From assembly GCA_030633645.1 (NCBI GenBank), contig DAOVRY010000044.1, forward strand, positions 1 through 6,657: a DNA stretch of 6,657 bases. Direction: 5' to 3'. Positions 1-6,224 of this stretch are shown one piece after another. Each line of letters opens with the position of its first letter. The first letter of the stretch is position 1. The translations under genes and the position numbers were made by a program. Source of the DNA: Pseudomonadota bacterium (GTDB taxonomy: Bacteria; Desulfobacterota; DSM-4660; Desulfatiglandales; B25-G16). Under the pieces are notes generated by a model. The model searched no databases. It was not told the origin of the DNA and worked only from the letters and a program-made list of their open reading frames with translations.

Positions 1-91
1 CCCACGGCCGGCAGGCGGACCCTGTCAATATAAATCGAATAACGGAGTTTTCTCCTTAATGAGCCTTACGCGCATTGAAACGGCTGTAACC

Positions 92-248
92 GTTCACGGG
101 TTCAGAGGTTCAGGGTTGAACGAAAACCCGCCTGCCATCCGGCGGGCAGGTCTGAAAAGTCTTACGAGCAAGGTTAACGAAAGAAATGTAACCCGACTCG
201 GCTGAGCTCGTCGCAGGCTGAACGGTGAGCCCTGAACCTGTGAACGCC
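92..248. repeat. Inverted pair of GTTCA/TGAAC short-period repeat tracts
   Basis: Positions 92-122 read as GTTCACG, GGTTCAGA, GGTTCAGG, GTTGAACG, with unit starts at 92, 99, 107 and 115. Positions 219-248 read as TGAACGG, TGAGCCC, TGAACCTG, TGAACGCC, with unit starts at 219, 226, 233 and 241. The second tract is roughly the reverse complement of the first, so the two could pair into a long imperfect stem of about 30 bp with the 127-150 hairpin in the loop. The 7-8 nt spacing resembles the phased repeats in the other gaps of this window. No function can be assigned. Confidence 0.6.
127..150. repeat. GC-rich REP-like hairpin
   Basis: CCCGCC (127-132) is complementary to GGCGGG (141-146), and the overlapping pair CCTGCC (131-136) is complementary to GGCAGG (145-150). 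Two mutually exclusive 6-bp stems, each with an 8-nt loop, are therefore possible. GGCAGGCGG at 10-18 is the exact reverse complement of CCGCCTGCC at 128-136, so the window's left edge may carry part of an opposed copy. No T-run follows, so this does not look like an intrinsic terminator. Confidence 0.5.
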
Positions 249-339
249 TACCAATAATTCTATAATCTTGGCGTTTTGGTGACTTTGTGGCAAGATACCT
301 GAGTAGCTAGACTTCAATATGCAATCCATAGTGATACTC

Positions 340-348
340 TGGTACAAT
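340..348 (+). promoter_or_regulatory. Possible extended -10 element (weak)
   Basis: TGGTACAAT matches the TGnTATAAT extended -10 pattern at all but one base of the hexamer. The sequence 16-18 nt upstream does not resemble TTGACA, as expected for an extended -10 promoter but also for a chance match. If used, it would give ispG a leader of nearly 380 nt. No better promoter stands out closer to ispG. Confidence 0.2.
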
Positions 349-449
349 GAATATAGAGATGCCCGTGTTCATTCATTGGCAAGCAAGAAAAGACGTGTAT
401 GTGGAAGCCGATATTTTTGGAATTTATCTACCCATAGCTTATGCACATT

Positions 450-530
450 AAAGATATCCATAACTTACCAGTCATTAGCTTCCCCACTTTAAAGATCTCC
501 ATACCGTTACACGTGATTCTAAAGATCATA
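450..530. repeat. Three spaced AAAGAT(C)-type direct motifs
   Basis: AAAGATATCCATA (450-462), AAAGATCTCCATA (491-503) and the shorter AAAGATCATA (521-530) lie in the same orientation, with starts 41 and 30 bp apart. The first two differ at one of 13 positions. They could be regulator half-sites or decayed repeats. The spacing is irregular relative to one helical turn, so a regulatory role is only a possibility. Confidence 0.35.
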
Positions 531-732
531 GGGGATTAGTGCTTGCTACAAGTGAACTGAAGCGCGTTGCCCCATATGGGATACTCGAATGGTGGCATAC
601 TCGGTCGAGAAACAGTTTTACCGGGTTTGGTTCACCACTCCAATATTCCATGTGGATGAAGAAATCGCATGCTCTTAACCGAACTGGAGGTTTGCACCTG
701 AGCCGTATACACATTCGGAAAAGACCTATCAT

Positions 733-1791
733 ATGAAAAGACGATTGAGTAGAACGATCACTATAGGTGGGGTAAAGATCGGCGGAAGGTCCCCGGTTGT
801 GGTTCAGTCCATGACCAAGACCGCAACTCAGGATGTGGTTGCCACGGTCAAGCAAATAAAAGATCTCAGTAACGCCGGCTGCGAGCTTGTTCGCCTGGCA
901 GTGCCAGATATGGAGGCTGCTTCTGCCCTGAGAGAGATAAAATCCCAGGTGTCTCTCCCTCTTGTTGCCGATATTCATTTTGATTACAGGCTCGCCCTGG
1001 CAGCCATAGAAAACGGTGCTGACGGTCTTAGATTGAATCCAGGCAACATCAGGGGGAAAAAACAAATCCAAAAGATTGTTGCTGCTGCTGCATCTCGCGC
1101 CATTCCTATAAGGATTGGGGTAAACTCTGGCTCTCTGGACAGGGCTACTCTCAAAAAGTATGGTCACCCGACACCAGAGGCTATGGTTGAGAGTGCGCTG
1201 GGCCATGTGAGAATACTGGAAGATCTGGATTTCCATTTAATCAAGATCTCCCTTAAGTCCCCGGATGTCCTGCAAATGGTATCGGCATATAGACTTCTGA
1301 GTGAGAGAGTTGACTACCCTCTCCATGTGGGTGTCACCGAGGCCGGGACTCTCATATCAGGAACCGTCAAGAATGCTTTGGGCATAGGATTGCTCCTCTC
1401 AGAGGGCATAGGAGACACCATCAGGGTTTCTCTTACCCATGATCCGGTTGCAGAGGTTAAGGTAGCCTATGAAATCCTGAAGGCCCTGGGTTTGAGGCAG
1501 AGGGGAGTTGAAATTATCTCCTGTCCTACCTGCGGTAGGTGCCAGATAGATCTTCTCGACCTGGCAGAAAAGATTGAGGATGCTCTGAATCACATTACAG
1601 CCCCTCTTAAGGTAGCAATTATGGGATGTGCAGTAAATGGGCCTGGAGAGGCACGTGAGGCTGATGTCGGTATTGCTGGTGGCCGTGGTCAGGGCACCTT
1701 GTTTAGAAAGGGTAAAGTGGTGAAAAAAGTGACTGAGTCAGATCTGGCAAGGGTACTCATTACAGAAGTCAAAAAGATGGCGAACGAATGA
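733..1791 (+). CDS. ispG: 4-hydroxy-3-methylbut-2-enyl diphosphate synthase (IspG/GcpE)
   Basis: This cytosolic 4Fe-4S enzyme performs the penultimate step of the MEP isoprenoid pathway, reductively converting the cyclic diphosphate MEcPP to HMBPP. The 352-residue protein is near the usual bacterial length. The N-terminal TIM-barrel part shows VVQSMTKT, ADIHFDYR (79-86), LRLNPGNI (99-106), IRIGVNSGSL (126-135) and SEGIGDTIRVS (223-233). The C-terminal iron-sulfur domain shows CPTC (C264, C267) and GCAVNGPGE (C299, E306), matching the three Cys plus one Glu cluster ligands known for IspG. An in-frame stop at 676-678 with no other start codon between fixes the ATG at 733. The ribosome site is poor: only GGAA about 12 nt upstream. 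No other MEP gene is in view, and the gene stands apart from proS by 401 nt of repeats. It looks intact. Confidence 0.97.
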   Translation: MKRRLSRTITIGGVKIGGRSPVVVQSMTKTATQDVVATVKQIKDLSNAGCELVRLAVPDMEAASALREIKSQVSLPLVADIHFDYRLALAAIENGADGLRLNPGNIRGKKQIQKIVAAAASRAIPIRIGVNSGSLDRATLKKYGHPTPEAMVESALGHVRILEDLDFHLIKISLKSPDVLQMVSAYRLLSERVDYPLHVGVTEAGTLISGTVKNALGIGLLLSEGIGDTIRVSLTHDPVAEVKVAYEILKALGLRQRGVEIISCPTCGRCQIDLLDLAEKIEDALNHITAPLKVAIMGCAVNGPGEAREADVGIAGGRGQGTLFRKGKVVKKVTESDLARVLITEVKKMANE

Positions 1792-1799
1792 AAATTTTT

Positions 1800-1841
1800 G
1801 ATTTACGATTTTAGATTGAGTATTTTGGATCTTTGATTGTC
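1800..1841. repeat. Six-unit phased heptamer tract (GATTnnn)
   Basis: Starting 9 nt after the ispG stop, the sequence divides exactly into six 7-nt units: GATTTAC, GATTTTA, GATTGAG, TATTTTG, GATCTTT, GATTGTC. Unit starts are 1800, 1807, 1814, 1821, 1828 and 1835. The units are degenerate but the period is perfect. It lies where an ispG terminator would be expected, but it has no GC stem and is not a canonical terminator. Confidence 0.7.
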
Positions 1842-1873
1842 AACAACAGGCTTTTGCCGAAACAGAAATCCAT

Positions 1874-1903
1874 TTGAGCGGTCATTGAAACGTTTTTGAT
1901 AAT
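1874..1903 (+). promoter_or_regulatory. Candidate sigma-70-type promoter for proS-relA/spoT
   Basis: TTGAGC (1874-1879) and GATAAT (1898-1903) are separated by 18 nt and match the TTGACA/TATAAT consensus at 4 and 5 of 6 positions. Transcription would begin at about 1909-1911, at the left end of the MITE-like element, leaving a structured leader of about 280 nt before proS. This is pattern matching only. Such matches occur by chance in AT-rich DNA, and read-through from ispG is an alternative. Confidence 0.35.
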
Positions 1904-1949
1904 AAATCTTGATGGTTTTGTAAAAAGTCGAATTTTCCCATTTATCTGG

Positions 1950-1969
1950 ATTCCCGCCTACGCGGGAAT
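1950..1969. repeat. REP-like hairpin unit 1
   Basis: ATTCCCGCCTACGCGGGAAT forms an 8-bp stem with the tetraloop CTAC. It is flanked by CTGG on the left and GAC on the right, as is the opposed unit 2 when read on the other strand. Confidence 0.75.
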
Positions 1970-2010
1970 GACAATAAAGAACTTAATATCAAGCAGATAC
2001 AATAGCCGTC

Positions 2011-2030
2011 ATACCCGCGTAGGCGGGTAT
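2011..2030. repeat. REP-like hairpin unit 2, opposed orientation
   Basis: ATACCCGCGTAGGCGGGTAT forms an 8-bp stem with the tetraloop GTAG. It is the reverse complement of unit 1 except for one base pair in the stem, changed on both sides so pairing is kept. The loops CTAC and GTAG are complementary, so the two hairpins could kiss or merge into one long stem. Centre-to-centre distance is 61 bp. Confidence 0.75.
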
Positions 2031-2165
2031 CCAGGCGTTAAAATGACTTTTTGCGATTTCAACTCTTTGAGCCCGAAGGCCGAGTTTTGGAATCACCTGT
2101 AGCAAGCCTTAGATTTATCAAAAAGCGTTTTAGACCAAGCGAAAAGGGATTTGGGCAACAGCCTG

Positions 2166-2192
2166 TCAATAGTCAATCATCAATTTTCAATT
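2166..2192. repeat. Four-unit phased heptamer tract (TCAATnn) abutting the proS start
   Basis: TCAAT occurs at 2166, 2173, 2180 and 2187, an exact 7-nt period, giving TCAATAG, TCAATCA, TCAATTT, TCAATTA. The last unit runs into the proS ATG at 2193. The tract occupies the place of the Shine-Dalgarno sequence, and no purine-rich motif is present. Confidence 0.7.
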
Positions 2193-3932
2193 ATGGCATC
2201 TATTTCAAGACGATATTCTGAATTCTTTATCCCTACGTTGAAAGAGGTACCGGCCGAGGCTGAGATTATCAGCCACCAGTTGATGCTCAGGGCTGGTATG
2301 ATCAAAAAGCTTTCAGCAGGTATCTATACCTATCTTCCCTATGGTTTGAGAGCCCTTAAAAGGGTGGAACATATTGTCAGGGAAGAGATGGACAGGGCAG
2401 GTGCCATAGAGGTGTTACTGCCCAGTGTGCAACCAGGTGATTTATGGATGGAAAGCGGTCGATGGGAGCATTATGGACCTGAGCTTTTGAGGTTCAGGGA
2501 TCGACACAACAGGGAATCATGCCTGGGCCCAACCCACGAAGAGGTCATCACCGACCTAGTACGAAGAGAGATCCATTCATACAAGCAACTGCCTCTTAAC
2601 CTGTATCAAATACAGACAAAGTTCAGGGATGAGATCAGGCCGAGATTTGGAGTAATGAGGGCTCGAGAATTTATTATGAAGGACGCCTATAGCTTTGATA
2701 TAGATGATGAGGGATGCAGCCGCAGTTATGAGAGTATGTATCGTTCTTACCAGGCTATTTTTAGAAGGTGCGGATTGAAATTCCGGGCAGTTGAGGCAGA
2801 CACCGGACCTATCGGCGGCAGTTTCTCTCATGAATTCATGGTGCTCTCAAATAGTGGCGAAGACGACATCGTCAGCTGTCAAAACTGTGAGTATGCCTCA
2901 AACTTAGAAAAGGCGGAGGTAGCGGTAAAAGAAAAAGATTCTCACCACGCTGAAAAAAAAGAACCATTACACGTGGTAGATACTCCAGGAATGAAAACCA
3001 TAGACGAGGTATCTACCTTTCTGTCAGTAGCGCCCGAGAGAATCGTCAAGACACTTATTTACCAGACTGAGCAGGGACCGGTAGCCGTTTTAGTGCGGGG
3101 GGATCATGAATTGAATGAAACTAAATTGAGAAATGTTCTGAACGTGCAAGAACTCACCATGGCAGATCCGGAAACCATATTTGCAGTAACTGGTGCCCCC
3201 GTGGGCTTTGCCGGAGCCATTGGCTTAGAGGTTAAGATACTGGCCGATTTCGGGATCAAAGGAATGAAAAACATGGTAATGGGCGGAAACGAGGAGGATA
3301 GGCACATCCTGAATGTAAACGAAGGCAGGGATTTTCAGGTGGATCACTATGCAGACCTGAGGACGATCACCCCCTCTGATGCGTGCCCCAGATGTGGTGG
3401 TACATTACGGTTTGGTAAGGGTATAGAGGTGGGTCATGTCTTTAAGCTCGGGACCAAGTACAGCAAGGCTCTCAATGCCATGTTCCTGGACAAGAACGGG
3501 CAGGAAGCTCCCATTATTATGGGCTGCTATGGTATAGGCATTGGGAGGACTGTGGCAGCGGCCATAGAGCAAAGTCACGACGAGAACGGTATCATCTTCC
3601 CCATCTCTATTGCGCCCTTTGAGGTGACCATCCTCCTGCTTGAAACCCATGAACCTCAGGTGAGAGAAGTGGCTGACACCTTATACGAGCATCTGGGTGA
3701 TTTAGGTCTCACAGTCCTTCTGGATGACAGAGATGAAAGACCAGGTTTCAAACTCAAGGATGCTGACCTTCTGGGCATACCCGTGAGGGTCACCGTCAGC
3801 GTAAGAACACTTCAGAAAGATGCTATCGAGACAAAATTGCGCTCTGACAGAGATCTCACGTTAGTACCCGTGAGCAAGGCTCCTGCGGCGATAAAGGAGG
3901 TTGTACAGGGCCTTTATGATTCGCTTAAATGA
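2193..3932 (+). CDS. proS: Prolyl-tRNA synthetase, bacterial type with INS editing domain
   Basis: This class II synthetase charges tRNA-Pro with proline in the cytosol. With the ATG at 2193 it has 579 residues, usual for bacterial ProRS. In order: catalytic core with GPTHEE (112-117) and motif 2 TKFRDEIRPRFGVMR (142-156); an inserted editing (INS) domain at roughly 220-390 that hydrolyses Ala-tRNA-Pro, with the editing-site lysine K286 and H371 by alignment to E. coli; motif 3 GCYGIGIGR (444-452); and a C-terminal anticodon-binding domain from about 465. CxxC pairs C229/C232 and C398/C401 flank the editing insert, suggesting a metal-binding knuckle. The GxxxP motif in the editing domain reads GFAGA (338-342). 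The frame is open back to a TTG at 2151, but those 14 extra codons translate the heptamer repeat, so the ATG is preferred, since it gives the expected N-terminus just before ISRRYSEFFIPTLKE. The 3' end overlaps relA/spoT by 17 nt. Confidence 0.96.
   Translation: MASISRRYSEFFIPTLKEVPAEAEIISHQLMLRAGMIKKLSAGIYTYLPYGLRALKRVEHIVREEMDRAGAIEVLLPSVQPGDLWMESGRWEHYGPELLRFRDRHNRESCLGPTHEEVITDLVRREIHSYKQLPLNLYQIQTKFRDEIRPRFGVMRAREFIMKDAYSFDIDDEGCSRSYESMYRSYQAIFRRCGLKFRAVEADTGPIGGSFSHEFMVLSNSGEDDIVSCQNCEYASNLEKAEVAVKEKDSHHAEKKEPLHVVDTPGMKTIDEVSTFLSVAPERIVKTLIYQTEQGPVAVLVRGDHELNETKLRNVLNVQELTMADPETIFAVTGAPVGFAGAIGLEVKILADFGIKGMKNMVMGGNEEDRHILNVNEGRDFQVDHYADLRTITPSDACPRCGGTLRFGKGIEVGHVFKLGTKYSKALNAMFLDKNGQEAPIIMGCYGIGIGRTVAAAIEQSHDENGIIFPISIAPFEVTILLLETHEPQVREVADTLYEHLGDLGLTVLLDDRDERPGFKLKDADLLGIPVRVTVSVRTLQKDAIETKLRSDRDLTLVPVSKAPAAIKEVVQGLYDSLK
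3894..3900 (+). promoter_or_regulatory. Strong Shine-Dalgarno inside proS, upstream of relA/spoT
   Basis: AAGGAGG lies within the last codons of proS. It is 15 nt from the preferred relA/spoT ATG (3916), longer than usual, and directly abuts an in-frame TTG (3901), too close to serve it. A weaker AGGG (3907-3910) sits 5 nt before the ATG. Either could load ribosomes that have just translated proS. Confidence 0.55.
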
Positions 3933-6057
3933 TATAACTTCAAGGATCCTCTCTTATCATCCTGCTGCAGATACAAATCTCATTGAAAAGGCATATGTTT
4001 ACTCAGCCAAGGTTCACAAGGGTCAAGTCCGTCTCTCCGGTGAACCATACCTTTCCCACCCCTTAGAAGTGGCCGGAATTCTCGCTAATATGAAGATGGA
4101 TGAGGTGACCATTGCCTCTGGCCTGCTCCACGATACTGTTGAGGATACCCTTGCTGAACTAAAGAATATTGAGTATCTGTTCGGCAAGGAGGTGGCAGCC
4201 ATAGTAGATGGCGTCACCAAAATCAGTAAGATACATTTCCTGAGCAAAGAGGAACAGCAGGCGGAGAATATACGAAAGATGATTCTTGCCATGGCCACCG
4301 ACATTAGAGTCATTCTGGTCAAACTGGCAGATCGATTGCATAATATGCAGACCCTTGGCTTCCAACCCCCTGAAAAGCAGGAAGCAATTGCGCGGGAAAC
4401 CCTCGATATCTACGCACCTCTTGCCGGAAGAATGGGTATTTACTGGCTCAAGTCCAACCTGGAAGATCTCTCTCTTTTTTATCTTGAACCAAAAGTCTAC
4501 GGGGATATCCGATTAGGGATTGCGCACAGACAAGAGGGACAGGCCAAGTTTATCAAGGAAATAAAGAAAATCTTGGCGAAGCGATTACGTGAGGCTGGCA
4601 TAAAGGCAACGATAACGGGAAGAAACAAGCATTTTTTTAGCATTTATAAAAAGATGATGGAGCAGGATCTGAATATAGATCAAGTCTATGATATCCTGGC
4701 CTTTAGGATCATCGTGAATGCTGTAAAGGAATGCTACGAGGTTTTGGGACTGATCCATTCTATGTGGAAACCCCTGGCAGGTCGGTTCAAGGATTATATC
4801 TCACTACCCAAGGCCAATATGTATCAGTCTTTGCACACCTCCGTAATCGCCCAATTGGGCGAGAGAATGGAGATACAGATAAGAACGTGGGACATGGACA
4901 GAATTGCCGAAGAGGGTATCGCAGCTCACTGGAGGTACAAAGAGGGATATGAGTCTGACAAAAAGATGTACGGACAGTACCCATGGATGAAACAGTTACT
5001 TGAGTGGCAGAATAATCTGACTGACCCAAAGGAATTTCTGGAAACAGTCAGGCTGGATCTCTTCAGTGGCGAGGTCTATGTTTTTACGCCGAAAGGTGAC
5101 GTCAGGGAACTTCCCAAGGGGGCAACCCCTGTTGATTTTGCTTATAGCATCCATTCAGAGGTTGGAAACAGATGCATCGGTGCTAAGGTAAACGAGCGAA
5201 TAGTCCCCCTGAGCTATCAGCTTAAGAACGGAGATATTGTTCGGATTACCACCTCAAAAAATCATGAACCCAGTAAAGACTGGCTCAATTTTGTAAAGAC
5301 ATCTACGGCTCGAACCAGGATCAGACAGTGGATAAAGCAAGAAAAAAGAGAAGAGAGTATCGCCATTGGGCGCGATATCCTGGAGAAAGAGCTCAGAAAA
5401 TTCAACCTTGCCTTGTCCAGGCAACTCAAAGGCGAGAAAATATTAGATGTAGCCCATAAATTTTCACTCAGGAGTGTCGATGATCTGTTGGCCAATATCG
5501 GCTACGGAAAGCTCTCACCAAAGCAGGTTTTGAACCGGCTCGTTCCTCCTTTAGACATAAAAGAGGATAGACCAGAAGGCCTGGTCCAGAAAATAGTTCA
5601 CCGGATTAAGAGAAAGAAGGCAGACACCGGGATCAGGGTTAAAGGAATGAGTGATATGCTGATTCGTTTTGGAAAGTGCTGCCACCCGCTGCCAGGTGAA
5701 CCAGTTATCGGTTTTATTACCAGGGGGAGGGGAGTCACCATCCACGCAAGAGATTGCCGGCACACCAGGGATGTTGACCAAGATCGATTGGTGGAAGTAG
5801 AGTGGGAGCGTTCTGAAGATGTGAGTTATCTAGCAAGACTGAGGGTTACCAATATCTCTAAAAAGGGGATGCTGGCCAACATAAGCGCTATCCTTGCCCA
5901 GGGCGAGGCTAATATTGTAGATGCAGATGTCCAGACAACGGTAGATAAGAAGGGGATATCCACCTTTACCATCGAGATATCCGATTATAATCAATTAAGA
6001 GATATTATTTCAAAAATTAAGAAGATCAAAGAGGTTTTGAAAGTGGAGCGGATTTGA
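3916..6057 (+). CDS. relA/spoT: Bifunctional (p)ppGpp synthetase/hydrolase (Rel/SpoT family)
   Basis: This enzyme controls the stringent response by transferring pyrophosphate from ATP to GDP/GTP and by hydrolysing (p)ppGpp. It has 713 residues and the full long-RSH layout. The HD hydrolase domain has H48, H72-D73, E76-D77 and N143, all expected metal or catalytic positions. The synthetase domain (about 225-330) has R236, D259, the RFKD motif (290-293), PKANMYQSLHT (298-308) and E319 in EIQIRT. The RxKD form, rather than the ExDD of synthetase-only RelA, supports a bifunctional enzyme. A TGS domain starts near 386, a zinc-finger-like region has C588, C589, H610 and C614, and an ACT domain spans about 636-713; these usually contact the ribosome and uncharged tRNA. 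The ATG at 3916 gives the standard MIRLNDI start. It overlaps proS by 17 nt, suggesting coupling. No rpoZ or gmk neighbour is present here. The true name, rel or spoT, is a matter of convention. Confidence 0.96.
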   Translation: MIRLNDITSRILSYHPAADTNLIEKAYVYSAKVHKGQVRLSGEPYLSHPLEVAGILANMKMDEVTIASGLLHDTVEDTLAELKNIEYLFGKEVAAIVDGVTKISKIHFLSKEEQQAENIRKMILAMATDIRVILVKLADRLHNMQTLGFQPPEKQEAIARETLDIYAPLAGRMGIYWLKSNLEDLSLFYLEPKVYGDIRLGIAHRQEGQAKFIKEIKKILAKRLREAGIKATITGRNKHFFSIYKKMMEQDLNIDQVYDILAFRIIVNAVKECYEVLGLIHSMWKPLAGRFKDYISLPKANMYQSLHTSVIAQLGERMEIQIRTWDMDRIAEEGIAAHWRYKEGYESDKKMYGQYPWMKQLLEWQNNLTDPKEFLETVRLDLFSGEVYVFTPKGDVRELPKGATPVDFAYSIHSEVGNRCIGAKVNERIVPLSYQLKNGDIVRITTSKNHEPSKDWLNFVKTSTARTRIRQWIKQEKREESIAIGRDILEKELRKFNLALSRQLKGEKILDVAHKFSLRSVDDLLANIGYGKLSPKQVLNRLVPPLDIKEDRPEGLVQKIVHRIKRKKADTGIRVKGMSDMLIRFGKCCHPLPGEPVIGFITRGRGVTIHARDCRHTRDVDQDRLVEVEWERSEDVSYLARLRVTNISKKGMLANISAILAQGEANIVDADVQTTVDKKGISTFTIEISDYNQLRDIISKIKKIKEVLKVERI

Positions 6058-6065
6058 AGGATTAA

Positions 6066-6205
6066 AAGTGAGCTAAAGTGCCTAAAGCCCGCCCTGGCGC
6101 TATTGCACTCTAATCAGCTCAATAACTCTATAAGCCAGTATGTTCTCGAATCAGCCTGATAAGCATATAGGCCAGGACTGGGCCAGGGTTTGAAGTGAGC
6201 TAAAG
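6066..6205. repeat. Direct repeat pair AAGTGAGCTAAAG bracketing an inverted repeat
   Basis: AAGTGAGCTAAAG occurs exactly at 6066-6078 and 6193-6205. Between them are CCCTGGC (6092-6098) and its reverse complement GCCAGGG (6182-6188), which could close an imperfect stem about 97 bp end to end. GGCCAGG is also repeated at 6170-6176 and 6181-6187. The arrangement resembles a small insertion between duplicated flanks, but the inverted ends do not touch the direct repeats, so it may simply be a decayed repeat cluster. Confidence 0.5.
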
Positions 6206-6224
6206 CTATGGGTGGGCCGACTGG

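Larger units (their letters stand above)
1..732. other. Gene-free, repeat-bearing region upstream of ispG
   Basis: I find no credible gene here on either strand. An open frame of about 48 codons from the ATG at 59 runs straight through the repeat tracts and has no recognisable protein signature. A frame at 539-736 and a long antisense frame covering 526-1236 also resemble nothing known, and the antisense one lies mostly over ispG. The stretch holds an inverted pair of GTTCA-type tracts (92-122 and 219-248), a GC-rich hairpin (127-150), three AAAGAT motifs (450-530), a weak extended -10 candidate (340-348) and the palindrome CCCATATGGG (571-580). No tRNA or rRNA was recognised. The 5' edge may be the tail of a longer intergenic region outside the window. 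Confidence 0.6.
1909..2062. mobile_element. MITE/REP-like element: two opposed hairpins inside imperfect terminal inverted repeats
   Basis: The outer ends are related as inverted repeats: TTGATGG...AAAAAGTC (1909-1929) on the left and GACTTTTTGCGATTTCAA (2045-2062) on the right, with the 8-bp core AAAAAGTC/GACTTTTT exact. Inside lie two 27-bp REP-like units in opposite orientation. Unit 1 (1946-1972) contains an 8-bp stem, ATTCCCGC/GCGGGAAT, and unit 2 (2008-2034) contains ATACCCGC/GCGGGTAT. No transposase is encoded, so the element would be non-autonomous. Small hairpin units of this kind recur widely in bacterial genomes, including the dRS3 type in Neisseria and REP/BIME types mobilised by RAYT transposases. 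Exact ends and mobility are inference. An open frame across it (1896-2102) translates the repeat and is not a real gene. Confidence 0.65.

Noticed and set aside
113..128. tRNA-like T-arm (GGGTT...AACCC)
   Set aside because: No acceptor, D-arm or anticodon stem can be built around it.
59..205. Short open frame of about 48 codons at the left edge
   Set aside because: It runs through the GTTCA tract and the GC hairpin, with no protein-like pattern.
92..248. CRISPR array
   Set aside because: The units are 7-8 nt and nearly contiguous, with no 25-40 nt repeats or unique spacers, and no cas genes are present.
539..736. Plus-strand 65-codon open frame before ispG
   Set aside because: It starts in repeat-like DNA, shows no domain, and has no convincing ribosome site.
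526..1236. Long minus-strand open frame (236 codons)
   Set aside because: It lies mostly antisense to ispG, which has clear family motifs, and its translation matches no family I recognise.
1896..2102. Plus-strand 68-codon open frame between ispG and proS
   Set aside because: It translates the MITE/REP-like element; peptides such as WIPAYAGMT and HTRVGGYPG are familiar artefacts of this repeat type.
2151..2192. Upstream TTG start for proS
   Set aside because: The added residues are a translation of the heptamer repeat, and family N-termini agree with the ATG at 2193.
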